A stretch of DNA of 45,083 bases from Porticoccaceae bacterium (GCA_018664075.1 JABJOY010000086.1:1-45083), one strand, 5' to 3'; counted from the first letter of the stretch, positions 1-8,542 are shown. Translations and numbers: made by a program. Notes: generated from the sequence alone by a model not told the origin.

Positions 1-16
1 AAAATGGAGAGTTGTT

Positions 17-223
17 TTATAAACTAGCAGCTTTCTGTTGAAAGCTAGCCTGATTGAAGCCATTCCAATAATCTTCGCGACCCTCTCGCCAACCTCTTGC
101 CCAGTGATAGGCCATTGTGGTGTTTTCTTGATAGGGAATTACTGCGAGAGAGCGTCCTTGAGTTGCTGCCTGATAGCCTCTTACAAACGAACGGTGTTCA
201 GTATCTCTTTTGTGTTTTTTCAC
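17..223 (-). CDS. rmf: Ribosome modulation factor (RMF)
   Basis: 68 aa, small and basic. The N-terminus MKKHKRDTEHRSFVRGYQAA and the middle segment with a GWREGRED-type motif match the RMF family (E. coli RMF is 55 aa and has KRDRLERAHQRGYQAG and GGWREA). RMF binds 70S ribosomes in stationary phase or starvation and drives dimerisation into inactive 100S particles. Here it is slightly longer than the E. coli protein at the C-terminus. It is transcribed divergently from rlmKL across a ~210 bp spacer. The last codons lie in an imperfect hairpin (CTTTC/GAAAG arms around positions 30-45) with little U tract, so I do not call a terminator. Confidence 0.9.
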   Translation of the reverse strand: MKKHKRDTEHRSFVRGYQAATQGRSLAVIPYQENTTMAYHWARGWREGREDYWNGFNQASFQQKAASL

Positions 224-436
224 TTATATCTCCTAACTGTTAATGTAGGAAACTGACACTCAGCTTGAAAAACATGCTGAGAGCAGTTTTTATCAAACAA
301 AATTGTGTAAAGAGCGATAGAATGAGCGCCTTTTTGCGCTAACTCCAGTTGACCAAATTTCATCGGCCCTGTCGAAGATTTTGTTTGTCTATACAGAGAG
401 CGCTTTATTCCTAGAAGTAATGAAAGGATCATATTT

Positions 437-2614
437 GTGAGTGTTGGGTTAGATCATCAGTCATGGCTGGCTACCTGTCCCAAGGGATTGGAGCTTTTGC
501 TGGCTAACGAACTGCAAGAGCTGGGAGCCACCGGCGTCAAGGAGACCGTGGCCGCCGTGCACTTTGAGGGCTCTGTGGAGCTGGCCTATCGCGCATGCCT
601 GTGGTCAAGGCTGGCCAATCGCATTTTGCTGCCGCTGCACAGCTTTATGCTCAATAGTGCAGATGATCTATATCAACAATGCAACGATATTGCCTGGGAG
701 AGCCACTTTACGGCAGCACAGAGTATCGCAATCGACTTTATAGGAACCTCGCGCCACATTGACAACACCATGTATGGGTCCCAGCGTGTCAAAGATGCGG
801 TGGTGGATCGCATTCGCCGGGTTGAGGGTGAACGCCCCAATGTAGATCCCAAAAATCCGGATATTCGCATTCAGGTGCGCCAGCACAAGGGCCGGGTAAC
901 AGTATCCCTGGATATCTCCGGCGAAAGTCTGCACCGCAGAGGCTACAGAACAGGTCAGGGCAGTGCACCGATTAAAGAAAACCTCGCAGTGGCCCTGTTG
1001 CTGCGCGCCGGCTGGCCAGAGATCGCTGCCAATGGCGGTGCTTTGCTGGACCCCATGTGCGGCAGCGGCACATTAGTAATTGAAGGCGCCATGATGGCCG
1101 CCGATATAGCCCCGGGCATTCTGCGCGGTCATTATGGTTTCCACTACTGGCTACAACACGACCAGGCCCTGTGGGATTCGTTGGTAGTCGAAGCTCAGGA
1201 GCGCAAGGCCGCCGGGCTGGAAAAGCTCGAGCTGGATATTCGCGGCTACGATGCCAACCCTCGGGTATTAGAATTTACCACGCAAAATATTGAAAACGCC
1301 GGTCTGGATGAGCATATCCGCCTGGCCCACAAACCCATAGATCAGTTTGGCAAGCCCACAGCGGAGACTGGCCTGCTATTGACCAACCCTCCCTATGGCG
1401 AGCGTCTGGGCGAGATTGATGAGTTGATTCCCCTGTACCAAAAACTGGGCACCGTGTTGCAAAAGAACTTTACCGGCTGGAAGGCCGCTATCTTTACCGG
1501 CAATGTGGATCTGGGTCGTGAAACTGACCTAAGCCCCACCAAACAGTACAGTTTATTTAACGGCACCATTCCCTGTAAGTTGCTGGTGTTTACCGATATG
1601 ACCTCCAAGTCCGCTCGCATTGCCGAGCGGTTAAGCACGCCGGCACCAGCCCAAGAGCTGACCGAGGGTGCGCGCATGGTGCTCAATCGGTTAAAGAAAA
1701 ATCAGCGCCGCTTGGATGGTTGGCGCAAGAAATCCAATATCAGCTGCTACCGACTCTACGATGCCGATATCCCCGAATATGCCGTGGCCGTGGATATCTA
1801 CGATCAGTCTGTTTATGTGCAGGAATATGCCCCGCCGGCGACCATCTCCGAGAAGGTGGCCCGCGAGCGCTTTGCCGAGGTTAAGCAGGCAGTTAAAGCA
1901 TTCTCTGCCCATTACCGCGGCAAAACCCATTACAAAGAGCGCCGCCGCCAAAAGGGTGACAGCCAGTATCAGCGCGCAACCGAGGGGGCCAGCGATATTA
2001 TTGAGGTAACCGAGGGCCGCGGTCGGTTTGAGGTTAATCTCTCTGACTATTTGGATACCGGGTTATTTCTCGATCATCGCCCAGTGCGTGCCATGATGGG
2101 CGAGCTGGTGCAGGGCAAGAGCTTTCTCAACCTATTTTGTTATACCGCCGCTGCCTCAGTGCAGGCGGCTCTGGCCGGCGCCAAAAGCTCACTGAGCATT
2201 GATATGTCCAACACCTACCTGGATTGGGCTGGGCGCAACTTTGAATTAAATAGTATGAGCGCCAGTAAGCATCAACTGCTGCGCGCCGACTGCTTGAAAT
2301 GGCTAGAAGAAGAGGGGGAGCTGTACGATGTTATATTCCTTGACCCGCCGACTTTCTCCAACTCCAAGAAAATGGATTCGGTGTTGGATATTCAGCGAGA
2401 TCACGGCGATATGATCCGCAACGCCATGGCCAAACTGGCCCCCAATGGCGTACTGATTTTCTCCAATAACTTCCGCAAATTTAAAATGGACGAGCTGACC
2501 TTGCGCCAGTTTGATTGCCAAAATATCACGCCCCAAACATTGGATATGGATTTTGAGCGCAACCCGCGTATTCACAATGTCTGGAAAATCACCAGGCGCA
2601 GCAGTTTTGGTTAA
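437..2614 (+). CDS. rlmL: Bifunctional 23S rRNA methyltransferase RlmKL (m2G2445 / m7G2069)
   Basis: 725 aa, close to the 702 aa of E. coli RlmKL. The N-terminal half has a THUMP region (about residues 50-160), an SAM motif LDPMCGSGT and a catalytic-type NPPYGERLG motif (the RlmL part, N2 methylation of G2445). The C-terminal half is the RlmK domain with LNLFCYTAAAS and the FLDPPTFSNS motif (N7 methylation of G2069). The start is GTG at 437, supported by GAAAGGA about 8 bases upstream. The gene overlaps the next ORF, which suggests translational coupling with the glutaredoxin-like gene. A fused rlmKL is normal for gammaproteobacteria. Confidence 0.96.
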   Translation: MSVGLDHQSWLATCPKGLELLLANELQELGATGVKETVAAVHFEGSVELAYRACLWSRLANRILLPLHSFMLNSADDLYQQCNDIAWESHFTAAQSIAIDFIGTSRHIDNTMYGSQRVKDAVVDRIRRVEGERPNVDPKNPDIRIQVRQHKGRVTVSLDISGESLHRRGYRTGQGSAPIKENLAVALLLRAGWPEIAANGGALLDPMCGSGTLVIEGAMMAADIAPGILRGHYGFHYWLQHDQALWDSLVVEAQERKAAGLEKLELDIRGYDANPRVLEFTTQNIENAGLDEHIRLAHKPIDQFGKPTAETGLLLTNPPYGERLGEIDELIPLYQKLGTVLQKNFTGWKAAIFTGNVDLGRETDLSPTKQYSLFNGTIPCKLLVFTDMTSKSARIAERLSTPAPAQELTEGARMVLNRLKKNQRRLDGWRKKSNISCYRLYDADIPEYAVAVDIYDQSVYVQEYAPPATISEKVARERFAEVKQAVKAFSAHYRGKTHYKERRRQKGDSQYQRATEGASDIIEVTEGRGRFEVNLSDYLDTGLFLDHRPVRAMMGELVQGKSFLNLFCYTAAASVQAALAGAKSSLSIDMSNTYLDWAGRNFELNSMSASKHQLLRADCLKWLEEEGELYDVIFLDPPTFSNSKKMDSVLDIQRDHGDMIRNAMAKLAPNGVLIFSNNFRKFKMDELTLRQFDCQNITPQTLDMDFERNPRIHNVWKITRRSSFG

Positions 2615-2846
2615 GCAGCTAACATTGTATACGGGCCCCAGCTGCCATCTCTGCGAGCAGGCCAAAACCATTCTCTATCCGCTAATGTCTCAGCAGGGCT
2701 GGGAGCTGGTGGAAGTAAATATCCAAGAGAGCGAAGACCTAAAGCAACGCTATGGTATTCGTATTCCAGTGGTGGCTCTGCCGGATGGCAGCGAAAAGGG
2801 CTGGCCTTTCACAGCGGCTCAGATTGGGCGGTTGTTGGATGTTTAG
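2577..2846 (+). CDS. Glutaredoxin-like family protein (DUF836 type)
   Basis: Thioredoxin-fold protein of about 80-90 aa. The segment LTLYTGPSCHLCEQAK carries the CxxC redox motif (CHLC), followed by VNIQESEDLKQRYGIRIPVVAL with the cis-proline typical of glutaredoxins. It is a known neighbour type in gammaproteobacteria, but its substrate is not established. The start is uncertain: ATG at 2577 (89 aa) lies inside the end of rlmKL, and a TTG at 2607 would start right before the beta strand (VKQLTLY), overlapping the rlmKL stop and preceded by an AGG. Either start overlaps rlmKL in another frame, so coupled expression is likely. Confidence 0.8.
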   Translation: MSGKSPGAAVLVKQLTLYTGPSCHLCEQAKTILYPLMSQQGWELVEVNIQESEDLKQRYGIRIPVVALPDGSEKGWPFTAAQIGRLLDV

Positions 2847-3095
2847 CTATTTCGTGGCTTAAACCTTTTAACTCAGAAAATTAATGTGCTCTTGGGGCGG
2901 TAAGCCCATGTTTTTAATGATCAAATAGCCCTGTCTAGGCTCAGTTCCCAATCCAATCACCTGCCAATATTCATATCAGAGGTGGGGATTTCTCCTATTA
3001 AACTGTCTTACTTGGCGGGTTAGTAATTCTTATAGCCCAAACCAATGGTTAGCTATAAGTTGTTGGGCCAAATGGAAAGTCAGACTTTACAAAAA
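2847..3095. other. Non-coding stretch before the cassette-like region
   Basis: No convincing gene. It contains an inverted repeat CTTATAGC (3029-3036) / GCTATAAG (3052-3059) with a 15-base loop, and an overlapping GCCCAA/TTGGGC pair. The composition is AT-richer than rlmKL. It leads directly into the attC-like element at 3096. No integrase gene or recognisable attI site is present. Confidence 0.5.
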
Positions 3096-3180
3096 GCATA
3101 ACAAGCTGCTGATGCATGGTTCCGGCCCCAAGCGGCTTGCACTGGGCGCGCTAAAGCGCAGTGCTTGGCAAGCGTTAGGC
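3096..3180 (+). repeat. attC-like site 1 (integron cassette recombination site)
   Basis: 85 bp element that starts GCATAAC (3096-3102, fits R'' consensus RYYYAAC) and ends GTTAGGC (3174-3180, fits R' consensus GTTRRRY). The two ends are complementary apart from one position. The interior folds: GCTTGC (3134-3139) pairs with GCAAGC (3168-3173), and GCACTG (3138-3143) pairs with CAGTGC (3158-3163), capped by a GCGC...GCGC hairpin. Length, end motifs and imperfect palindrome fit attC sites. The next ORF starts 7 bases after it, as in gene cassettes. A covariance-model search would be decisive. Confidence 0.6.
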
Positions 3181-3186
3181 GAAGAC

Positions 3187-3462
3187 ATGGATTTAGAAAT
3201 GGGCGTCGACTTTTCGAAATTGAAACGATCGAAACATCCTATGCCTGATTTCGTGCGGAAAGCACTAAACGATAGTGGATTAATGGGTGATTATCATAAT
3301 CGGCCAGCATATCAGCAAAACGATTACATCGGTTGGATTGAAAAGGCGAAAAGAGAAGAAACTAAAATAAAGAGGCTGGCCCAGATGCTGAATGAGCTCG
3401 AAGTGGGCGGAATCTATATGAAGATGAAGCATCCTGCATCTCAGAAAAATAAGAACCAATGA
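3187..3462 (+). CDS. YdeI/OmpD-associated-like small protein (cassette-type ORF)
   Basis: 91 aa from ATG 3187, which has AGGCGAAG upstream. An upstream in-frame ATG at 3112 lies inside the attC-like element and is unlikely to be used. The C-terminal half (PDFVRKALN ... YIGWIEKAKREETKIKRLAQML) resembles the conserved tail of YdeI/OmpD-associated or bacteriocin-protection family proteins (pattern YVxWIxxAKRxETRxxRI). The usual N-terminal DUF1905-like part is missing, so this is a short version. The biochemical role is unknown. It sits between two attC-like sites, so I read it as an integron-type cassette gene. Confidence 0.65.
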   Translation: MDLEMGVDFSKLKRSKHPMPDFVRKALNDSGLMGDYHNRPAYQQNDYIGWIEKAKREETKIKRLAQMLNELEVGGIYMKMKHPASQKNKNQ

Positions 3463-3472
3463 GCACAAATTC

Positions 3473-3501
3473 GCCTAACAAGAGCATCAGAGGCGTTACG
3501 T
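3473..3501 (+). repeat. Degenerate attC-like site 2 (truncated)
   Basis: Eleven bases after the YdeI-like stop, GCCTAAC (3473-3479, perfect R''-type motif followed by AAG) is separated by only ~15 bases from GGCGTTACG (R'-like GTTACGT at 3495-3501). At 29 bp it is too short for a working attC site, so it is probably an internally deleted remnant. It separates the two cassette-like ORFs. Confidence 0.4.
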
Positions 3502-3516
3502 AATTCGGGAAATAAA

Positions 3517-3885
3517 ATGAAAGCAAACTACCTTGTGGTCGGTACTAATGACCTGGAAGCATCAGTTAATTTCTATGATTCATTATTTGAGAAAACGGAA
3601 CTCACTAAGGTGCGAGAAACAGATAGAATGACATTTTGGCACTGCGAGCACTTTGTATTCTCGGTAGCTATACCTTTTGATAAAGAGCCTGCAACAAATG
3701 GAAATGGAACAATGATTGGAATAAACGTGGAGTCAGTAGATGAAGTGAAAAGGCTTTACAACAAGGTACTTGAATTAGGTGGTACATGCGAGGGTAAACC
3801 AGACCAACGTGATAGTTCTAATTACTCCGCTTACGTCAGGGATTTAGACAGAAATAAGCTTTGTTTTTATACTTGGACTGCCTAA
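3517..3885 (+). CDS. VOC (glyoxalase/bleomycin-resistance) family protein
   Basis: 122 aa, the length of a single VOC module pair. It begins YLVVGTNDLEASVNFYDSLF, the typical first beta-alpha-beta unit, and ends with the second unit (SAYVRDLDRNKLCFYTW), where D-x-GNK-like residues normally sit (here DLDRNKLCF). VOC proteins bind a divalent metal and act on varied small substrates, and the substrate cannot be told. GGGA lies 8 bases before ATG. It is flanked by attC-like sites, and VOC genes are common integron cassette cargo. The composition is AT-richer than neighbouring operons. Confidence 0.8.
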   Translation: MKANYLVVGTNDLEASVNFYDSLFEKTELTKVRETDRMTFWHCEHFVFSVAIPFDKEPATNGNGTMIGINVESVDEVKRLYNKVLELGGTCEGKPDQRDSSNYSAYVRDLDRNKLCFYTWTA

Positions 3886-3888
3886 TAA

Positions 3889-3963
3889 ACATATTAAAAA
3901 TTGCCTACAAAAGGCATGGGCTGGACTCGCAAAAAGCACTCGCCGTTTATGTGGGCGTTATGT
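3889..3963 (+). repeat. attC-like site 3 (candidate)
   Basis: Just after the VOC stop, ACATATT (3889-3895) is partly complementary to GTTATGT (3957-3963). The right end reads GTGGGCGTTATG, like the L'-R' end of many attC sites. The interior carries GCCTACAAAAGGC-type self-complementarity (3903-3915). The left motif departs from RYYYAAC at the last two bases, so the site is either decayed or coincidental. Its position after a cassette-like gene is the main support. Confidence 0.4.
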
Positions 3964-4013
3964 TTCTTCGGCGATAGGCCGTTCATAGGCCCAACCCCGT
4001 TCTTACGTTAAAC

Positions 4014-4028
4014 CCACCCTCTGGGTGG
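4014..4028. terminator. Short GC-rich hairpin, possible terminator
   Basis: CCACCC (4014-4019) and GGGTGG (4023-4028) form a 6 bp stem with a TCT loop, at the right edge of the cassette-like patch. There is no U tract on the plus strand. It could mark the patch edge or be a weak pause site. Confidence 0.3.
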
Positions 4029-4080
4029 ACTGTCAGTGATACACTTTCTCCCTACTACCGGCAGTGAAACCATTCTACAT

Positions 4081-4470
4081 ATGAAAGACTGTAACCAATG
4101 TGGCAAGTGCTGCCTCAAATACGGTGATGGCGCACTGTCTGCAACAGCGGCCGAAATCGATATGTGGGAGCTGTTTGAGCCGCATATTTACCAATATGTA
4201 AAAGACAATAATATCTGGTTTGATCCGGCTACCGGTGTGCAGCTGACCCGCTGCCCTTTTCTTGAAGTTGAGCCTGGGCAGGGCAACGAGAAATATACAT
4301 GCTCTATTTACCTTAGCAGGCCTGAAGACTGCAGGCACTACCCAAGCAATATTACGGAGATGATTCGCGATGAATGCGAGATGATTGAGATTAAATATTT
4401 AGAGGACTTTGATAAGGCGCAATCTAAATTGGATGATTTGATGGTAGATAGTCGGCCACGAAGGCGCTAA
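4081..4470 (+). CDS. YkgJ-family cysteine-cluster protein (putative metal-cluster binding)
   Basis: 129 aa from ATG 4081. The N-terminus MKDCNQCGKCCLKYGDGAL has the CxxCxxCC-type cluster of the YkgJ/UPF0153 family. Further cysteines occur in RCPFLE, KYTCSIYLSRPEDCRHYP, the usual second cysteine set. Proteins of this family are thought to bind a zinc or iron-sulfur site; no reaction is established. A GTG at 4036 would add 15 residues with no family resemblance, so the later start is preferred, although neither has a strong ribosome binding site. Confidence 0.8.
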   Translation: MKDCNQCGKCCLKYGDGALSATAAEIDMWELFEPHIYQYVKDNNIWFDPATGVQLTRCPFLEVEPGQGNEKYTCSIYLSRPEDCRHYPSNITEMIRDECEMIEIKYLEDFDKAQSKLDDLMVDSRPRRR

Positions 4471-4505
4471 AAAAGTGCATTTACAAGATGCTTTTGTCAA
4501 TTTTT

Positions 4506-4575
4506 CAATTACTTGTGCAGGTCCGACCCAGTTAAGACGACAATTACTTGTGCAGGTCCGACCCAGTTAAGACGA
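4506..4575. repeat. 2 x 35 bp perfect tandem duplication
   Basis: The 35 bp unit (4506-4540) beginning CAATTACTTGTGCAGG is repeated exactly at 4541-4575. Each copy holds GGTCCGACCC, a near-palindrome, followed by AGTTAAGACGA. It lies in the 197 bp gap between the YkgJ-type gene and the converging YaiI-family gene. Identity of both copies implies a recent duplication. Further right, AAGCC (4649-4653) and GGCTT (4662-4666) plus T5 form a weak plus-strand terminator-like hairpin. Confidence 0.9.
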
Positions 4576-4667
4576 AAGTTTGTATGCCTAGAAACAACTA
4601 TGAAAACGCTCATTGGTTTTTGTCAGGCAATGGAATTTGAACTGGAGCAAGCCTCACTTTGGGCTTT

Positions 4668-5117
4668 TTAACCAAACTGTGCCAAATACTTATCTAGCGC
4701 ATTGGCAAATTCCATACGGTCTCGCTGAGACAGGGGAGGAGGCCCGCCACCCACCTGCACACCGCTGTTGCGCATACTGTCCATAAAATCCCGCATATTT
4801 AGCCGAGCCTTAATATTGGCCTTGGAATAGAGCTCGCCTCTCGGGTTTAGCGCCTTGCCACCCTTATCAATTACTTCGGCGGCCAGCGGAATATCTGCGG
4901 TAATTACCAGGTCATCTGCCTCTACCAGCTCAACTATATGGTCGTCTGCCACATCAAAGCCTTGGCTGACTTGGATGCTGCGCACTGTGGGAATGCGCGG
5001 TGTGACCAGTGCCTGGTTGGCCACCAGTATCACCTCAATGCTAGTGCGCTGAGAGACGCGGTAGAGAATATCTTTGATAACCGTGGGGCAGGCGTCGGCG
5101 TCGACATAGATTTTCAT
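4668..5117 (-). CDS. yaiI: YaiI/YqxD family protein (UPF0178, DUF188)
   Basis: 149 aa. [20 protein letters not shown], followed by [17 protein letters not shown] and LNPRGELY, and [14 protein letters not shown] near the end, match the E. coli YaiI family (152 aa) along its whole length. The family has PIN-like nuclease-type features but no proven activity. The start at 5117 follows the conserved N-terminus. An upstream ATG at 5153 has an AGG before it and would add 12 unmatched residues. Divergent from thrS. Confidence 0.9.
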   Translation of the reverse strand: MKIYVDADACPTVIKDILYRVSQRTSIEVILVANQALVTPRIPTVRSIQVSQGFDVADDHIVELVEADDLVITADIPLAAEVIDKGGKALNPRGELYSKANIKARLNMRDFMDSMRNSGVQVGGGPPPLSQRDRMEFANALDKYLAQFG

Positions 5118-5181
5118 AAGATCACTAAACTTAAGTGCAATGACGAACCCCATTGTAACCTAACTCATCGCCGGAATAGGC

Positions 5182-5209
5182 TTGTATCTAGGGCGATACA
5201 GGGTAAAAT
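5182..5209 (+). promoter_or_regulatory. Likely sigma-70 promoter of thrS
   Basis: TTGTAT (5182-5187) and TAAAAT (5204-5209) are separated by 16 bases and lie ~64 bases upstream of the thrS ATG. It is the best match in the yaiI-thrS spacer. Transcription would start near 5216. Confidence 0.5.
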
Positions 5210-5272
5210 GCGCGCTTTATTATTTAACTCATGTGGCCTCTGGTATGGGTCACCACTGAAAAGGAAAGCACT

Positions 5273-7204
5273 ATGCCCGCAATTACCCTGCCTGATGGTT
5301 CCCAACGCGTTTTCGATAACCCTGTTTCTGTTGCCGATGTGGCCGCTGATATTGGCGCTGGACTGGCCAAAGCCACCCTTGCTGGTGTGGTCAACGGTGA
5401 GGTTGTTGATTCCTCCTTTTTGATGAGCGAAGACGCCAGTCTGGCGATTGTTACCGATCGCTCCGATGAAGCGCTGGATATTATTCGCCACTCCTCGGCC
5501 CACTTGCTGGCCATGGCGGTGAAGCAGCTGTTCCCGTCGGCTCAGGTAACCATCGGCCCTGTAATTGAAGATGGCTTTTATTATGACTTTGCCTTTGAGC
5601 GCACCTTTACTCCGGAAGACCTGGAGGCGATTGAAGCGCGCATGACTGAGTTGGTCCAGGCTGACCATAGTATTTGCCGTGAAGAATGGGACCGCGACGA
5701 GGCTGTGGCATTTTTTAGAGAAATGGGCGAGGAGTACAAAGCCGAGATTATTGCCAGTATTCCCGCTGGCGAGCCCATTGGCCTGTACCGTCAGGGTGAT
5801 TTTATTGATCTCTGCCGCGGCCCCCATGTGCCTTCCACCGCAAAATTACCTGCCTTTAAACTAACCAAGGTAGCAGGCGCCTACTGGCGTGGCGACAGTA
5901 ACAACGAAATGTTGCAGCGCATCTATGGCACTGCCTGGACCAACAAGAAAGAGCTAAAAGCCTATATCAACCGCCTGGCGGAAGCTGAAAAGCGCGACCA
6001 TCGCAAGATTGGTAAAAAACTGGATCTCTACCATATGCAGGAAGAGGCCCCTGGCTCGGTGTTCTGGCACCCCAAGGGCTGGTCTGTGTACAAGGCCGTT
6101 GAAGGCTTTATGCGCGATAAGCAGATTGAGCGCGGTTACCAGGAAATTAAAACTCCCCAGGTGGTGGACTTTAGCCTGTGGGAAAAGTCTGGCCATGCGG
6201 ATAAGTTTGGCGACGACATGTTTACCGTCACCACCGAAGACCGCAATTACGCCATTAAACCCATGAACTGTCCCTGCCATGTGCAGGTGTTTAATCAGGG
6301 TTTGAAAAGCTACAGAGACTTGCCCTTAAGATTGGCTGAGTTTGGCTCCTGCCACAGGAATGAGCCGTCGGGCTCGTTGCACGGCATTATGAGGGTGCGC
6401 TCATTTACCCAGGACGATGGCCACATTTTCTGTACAGAGGATCAGATTCAGTCTGAGGTGTCTGAGTTTATCGACTTCCTCCATGAGGTCTACGCTGATT
6501 TTGGCTTTAGCGAAATTATCTATCGGCTGTCTACGCGTCCAGAACAGCGCGTGGGTTCTGATGAAGACTGGGATCGTGCCGAAGAGGCACTGGGCCAAGC
6601 TCTGGATGCAAAGGGGTTGCCTTGGCAAGAGCTGCCGGGAGAGGGTGCCTTTTATGGCCCCAAGATTGAGTTTTCCTTGAAAGATTGCATTGGCCGCGTC
6701 TGGCAGTGCGGCACCATGCAGGTAGATTTCTCTATGCCTGGCCGCCTGGATGCTCAGTATGTGGCCGAGGATGGCTCACGCAAAGTGCCGGTGATGTTGC
6801 ACCGGGCGCTGTTGGGTTCCTTTGAGCGATTTATCGGTATTTTGATCGAACAATATGAGGGGGCATTTCCGTTCTGGTTGGCGCCAGAACAGGCCGCGGT
6901 AATGAATATTACCGATTCTCAGGCTGATTATGCTCAAGAAGTCGCTAAATCATTGCAAAATAAGGGATTTAGGGTCATTTGTGACTTGAGAAACGAGAAG
7001 ATCGGCTTTAAAATCCGCGGTCATTCTATGCAACGGATACCTTACCTTCTCGTTGTGGGTGATAAAGAGAAAGAATCGCGCACTGTGGCGGTCAGAACCA
7101 GAGATGGAAATGACCTTGGCAGCTTGCCTCTCGACGAGGTAATTGCCATGTTTGCTGAGGAATCAGCACAACGCGGGCGCACTTTTGATGGCAAAACGGA
7201 GTAG
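5273..7204 (+). CDS. thrS: Threonine-tRNA ligase
   Basis: 643 aa (E. coli 642). Charges tRNA-Thr with threonine. The order is TGS domain ([18 protein letters not shown]), editing domain ([16 protein letters not shown] with the HxxxH zinc motif, and [15 protein letters not shown]), class II catalytic core with motif 1/2 ([28 protein letters not shown]) and motif 3 ([15 protein letters not shown]), then the anticodon-binding domain ([18 protein letters not shown]). The start ATG 5273 has AAAGGAAA 5 bases upstream and matches the family N-terminus; an in-frame ATG at 5231 is too early. First gene of the translation operon; infC starts 5 bases after its stop. Confidence 0.98.
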   Translation: MPAITLPDGSQRVFDNPVSVADVAADIGAGLAKATLAGVVNGEVVDSSFLMSEDASLAIVTDRSDEALDIIRHSSAHLLAMAVKQLFPSAQVTIGPVIEDGFYYDFAFERTFTPEDLEAIEARMTELVQADHSICREEWDRDEAVAFFREMGEEYKAEIIASIPAGEPIGLYRQGDFIDLCRGPHVPSTAKLPAFKLTKVAGAYWRGDSNNEMLQRIYGTAWTNKKELKAYINRLAEAEKRDHRKIGKKLDLYHMQEEAPGSVFWHPKGWSVYKAVEGFMRDKQIERGYQEIKTPQVVDFSLWEKSGHADKFGDDMFTVTTEDRNYAIKPMNCPCHVQVFNQGLKSYRDLPLRLAEFGSCHRNEPSGSLHGIMRVRSFTQDDGHIFCTEDQIQSEVSEFIDFLHEVYADFGFSEIIYRLSTRPEQRVGSDEDWDRAEEALGQALDAKGLPWQELPGEGAFYGPKIEFSLKDCIGRVWQCGTMQVDFSMPGRLDAQYVAEDGSRKVPVMLHRALLGSFERFIGILIEQYEGAFPFWLAPEQAAVMNITDSQADYAQEVAKSLQNKGFRVICDLRNEKIGFKIRGHSMQRIPYLLVVGDKEKESRTVAVRTRDGNDLGSLPLDEVIAMFAEESAQRGRTFDGKTE

Positions 7205-7209
7205 AGCGT

Positions 7210-7737
7210 ATTAAAAAAGACAGTAAGCGGGCACGCCTCAATGAGGATATTAATGCCCCCGAAGTTAGATTGGTTGGTTCCGATGGTGGTCAGGTAGGCG
7301 TTGTCAGTCTGGCTGAAGCGATCGAAGCAGCACAAAAAGAGTCATTGGACCTGGTGGAGATTTCCCCGGATGCCAAGCCTCCTGTGTGCAAAATCATGGA
7401 CTACGGCAAACATGTCTTTGACGCAAAGAAAAAAGTTGCCCTGCAGAAGAAAAAGCAGAAGCAGACCCAGGTAAAAGAAATGAAATTTAGACCTGGCACG
7501 GATCAGGGCGACTACGATATTAAGTTGCGCAATCTGGTCAGGTTTTTGGAAAATGGCGACAAAGCCAAAGTGACATTGCGTTTCCGTGGCCGCGAGATGG
7601 CTCACCAGGATCTGGGCATGGAAATGATGAAGCGCGTAGAAGCGGACTTGGAAGAACTGGCTCAGGTAGAGCAGTATCCAAAGATGGAAGGTCGGCAGAT
7701 GATTATGGTGTTGGCGCCGCGCAGCAAGAAGAAATAG
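7210..7737 (+). CDS. infC: Translation initiation factor IF-3, rare ATT start
   Basis: 175 aa (E. coli 180). IF-3 binds the 30S subunit, keeps 50S off and checks initiator tRNA and start codon. The first ATG-type start in frame would cut off conserved residues; starting at ATT 7210 gives (M)[20 protein letters not shown], matching the IF-3 N-terminus (E. coli ...NRINGEIRAQEVRLTG). ATT is the well-known autoregulatory start of infC, since IF-3 discriminates against it. GGAG at 7197-7200 lies 9 bases upstream, inside the last thrS codons. Conserved marks: [32 protein letters not shown] and [13 protein letters not shown]-like [12 protein letters not shown]. Confidence 0.95.
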   Translation: MKKDSKRARLNEDINAPEVRLVGSDGGQVGVVSLAEAIEAAQKESLDLVEISPDAKPPVCKIMDYGKHVFDAKKKVALQKKKQKQTQVKEMKFRPGTDQGDYDIKLRNLVRFLENGDKAKVTLRFRGREMAHQDLGMEMMKRVEADLEELAQVEQYPKMEGRQMIMVLAPRSKKK

Positions 7738-7896
7738 ACAGTTTAAAAGTAGTATCGAATTTGTAACACCGCGCGCAAGCGCAACAGCAGTAGCAACAGG
7801 AAGTAATTAGCGCGACCCGCGCTCAGCCACATTTTTTGGCAGGCTGTCCGGGCGTCTCTTGTTGATTTTATAAACCTCTCACATTGGAGAACAGAA
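7738..7896 (+). promoter_or_regulatory. infC-rpmI leader, candidate L20 control region
   Basis: 159 bp with no gene. Contains AGCGCG-ACC-CGCGCT, a perfect 6 bp hairpin (about 7809-7823), and several GC-rich segments. In E. coli this spacer forms the structure by which ribosomal protein L20 represses rpmI-rplT translation. Position supports the same role here, but I cannot show homology of the structure by eye. TTGGAGAACAG precedes the rpmI ATG. Confidence 0.35.
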
Positions 7897-8091
7897 ATGC
7901 CAAAAGCTAAAGTACATAGTGGAGCTGCAAAACGCTTCAAAAAGACGGCTGCGGGCTATAAGCACAAGCATCAGCACAAAAGCCATATCCTCACCAAAAT
8001 GACTACCAAGCGTAAGCGTCAGTTGCGTGGCACCAGCATTCTCAATGCTGCAGATAAGCCTCGCGTCGATCGCATGTTGCGCAACGTTTAA
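7897..8091 (+). CDS. rpmI: 50S ribosomal protein L35 (bL35)
   Basis: 64 aa, standard length. [20 protein letters not shown] and [17 protein letters not shown] are characteristic; very basic. It precedes rplT by 31 bases as in most bacteria. Start supported by TTGGAG upstream. Confidence 0.98.
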   Translation: MPKAKVHSGAAKRFKKTAAGYKHKHQHKSHILTKMTTKRKRQLRGTSILNAADKPRVDRMLRNV

Positions 8092-8122
8092 GTCACTAAC
8101 TAATTTTTGGTAGGAGAATAAT

Positions 8123-8479
8123 ATGCCTAGAGTAAAACGTGGTGTTGAAGCTGGTCGTCGACACAAGAAAATCTTAAAGCAAGCGAAAGGTTATTACGGA
8201 GCGCGCAGCCGCGTCTATCGTGTAGCAGTTCAGGCAGTGACTAAAGCGGGTCAATATGCGTACCGTGACCGTCGTGTTAAGAAGCGCACATTCCGCAGAC
8301 TGTGGATTGCCCGTATTAATGCTCAGTCTCGTGTTGAAGGTTTGTCCTACAGCCGTCTGATCAACGGCCTGAGCAAAGCTGGTATTGCACTGGACCGTCG
8401 AGTACTGGCCGATTTGGCTGTACATGACAAAGCAGCTTTTGGCGCGGTAGTAAACCAAGCCAAAGCCGCCCTAGCTTAA
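8123..8479 (+). CDS. rplT: 50S ribosomal protein L20 (bL20)
   Basis: 118 aa, full length. [30 protein letters not shown]-type N-terminus and [24 protein letters not shown] are diagnostic. L20 is an early assembly protein of the 50S subunit and in E. coli represses translation of its own operon. TAGGAG lies 9 bases before the ATG. Followed by an intrinsic terminator before pheS. Confidence 0.98.
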   Translation: MPRVKRGVEAGRRHKKILKQAKGYYGARSRVYRVAVQAVTKAGQYAYRDRRVKKRTFRRLWIARINAQSRVEGLSYSRLINGLSKAGIALDRRVLADLAVHDKAAFGAVVNQAKAALA

Positions 8480-8542
8480 GATACAAGCTTAGTTTAAAGC
8501 TTAAACCTCCTGCCTCTGTGCAGGCTGTTAAAAAGCTAATCG

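Noticed and set aside
220-432. 70-codon minus-strand ORF upstream of rmf
   Set aside because: Overlaps the divergent promoter region, no family resemblance and no clear ribosome binding site.
4938-5423. 161-codon plus-strand ORF across the yaiI-thrS spacer
   Set aside because: Overlaps two real genes in other frames and the thrS promoter.
6260-6300. MNCPCH instead of E. coli MNCPGH in ThrRS
   Set aside because: The zinc-binding first Cys is kept and I recall the Cys-Pro-Cys form as common in other proteobacterial ThrRS, so it is not a defect.
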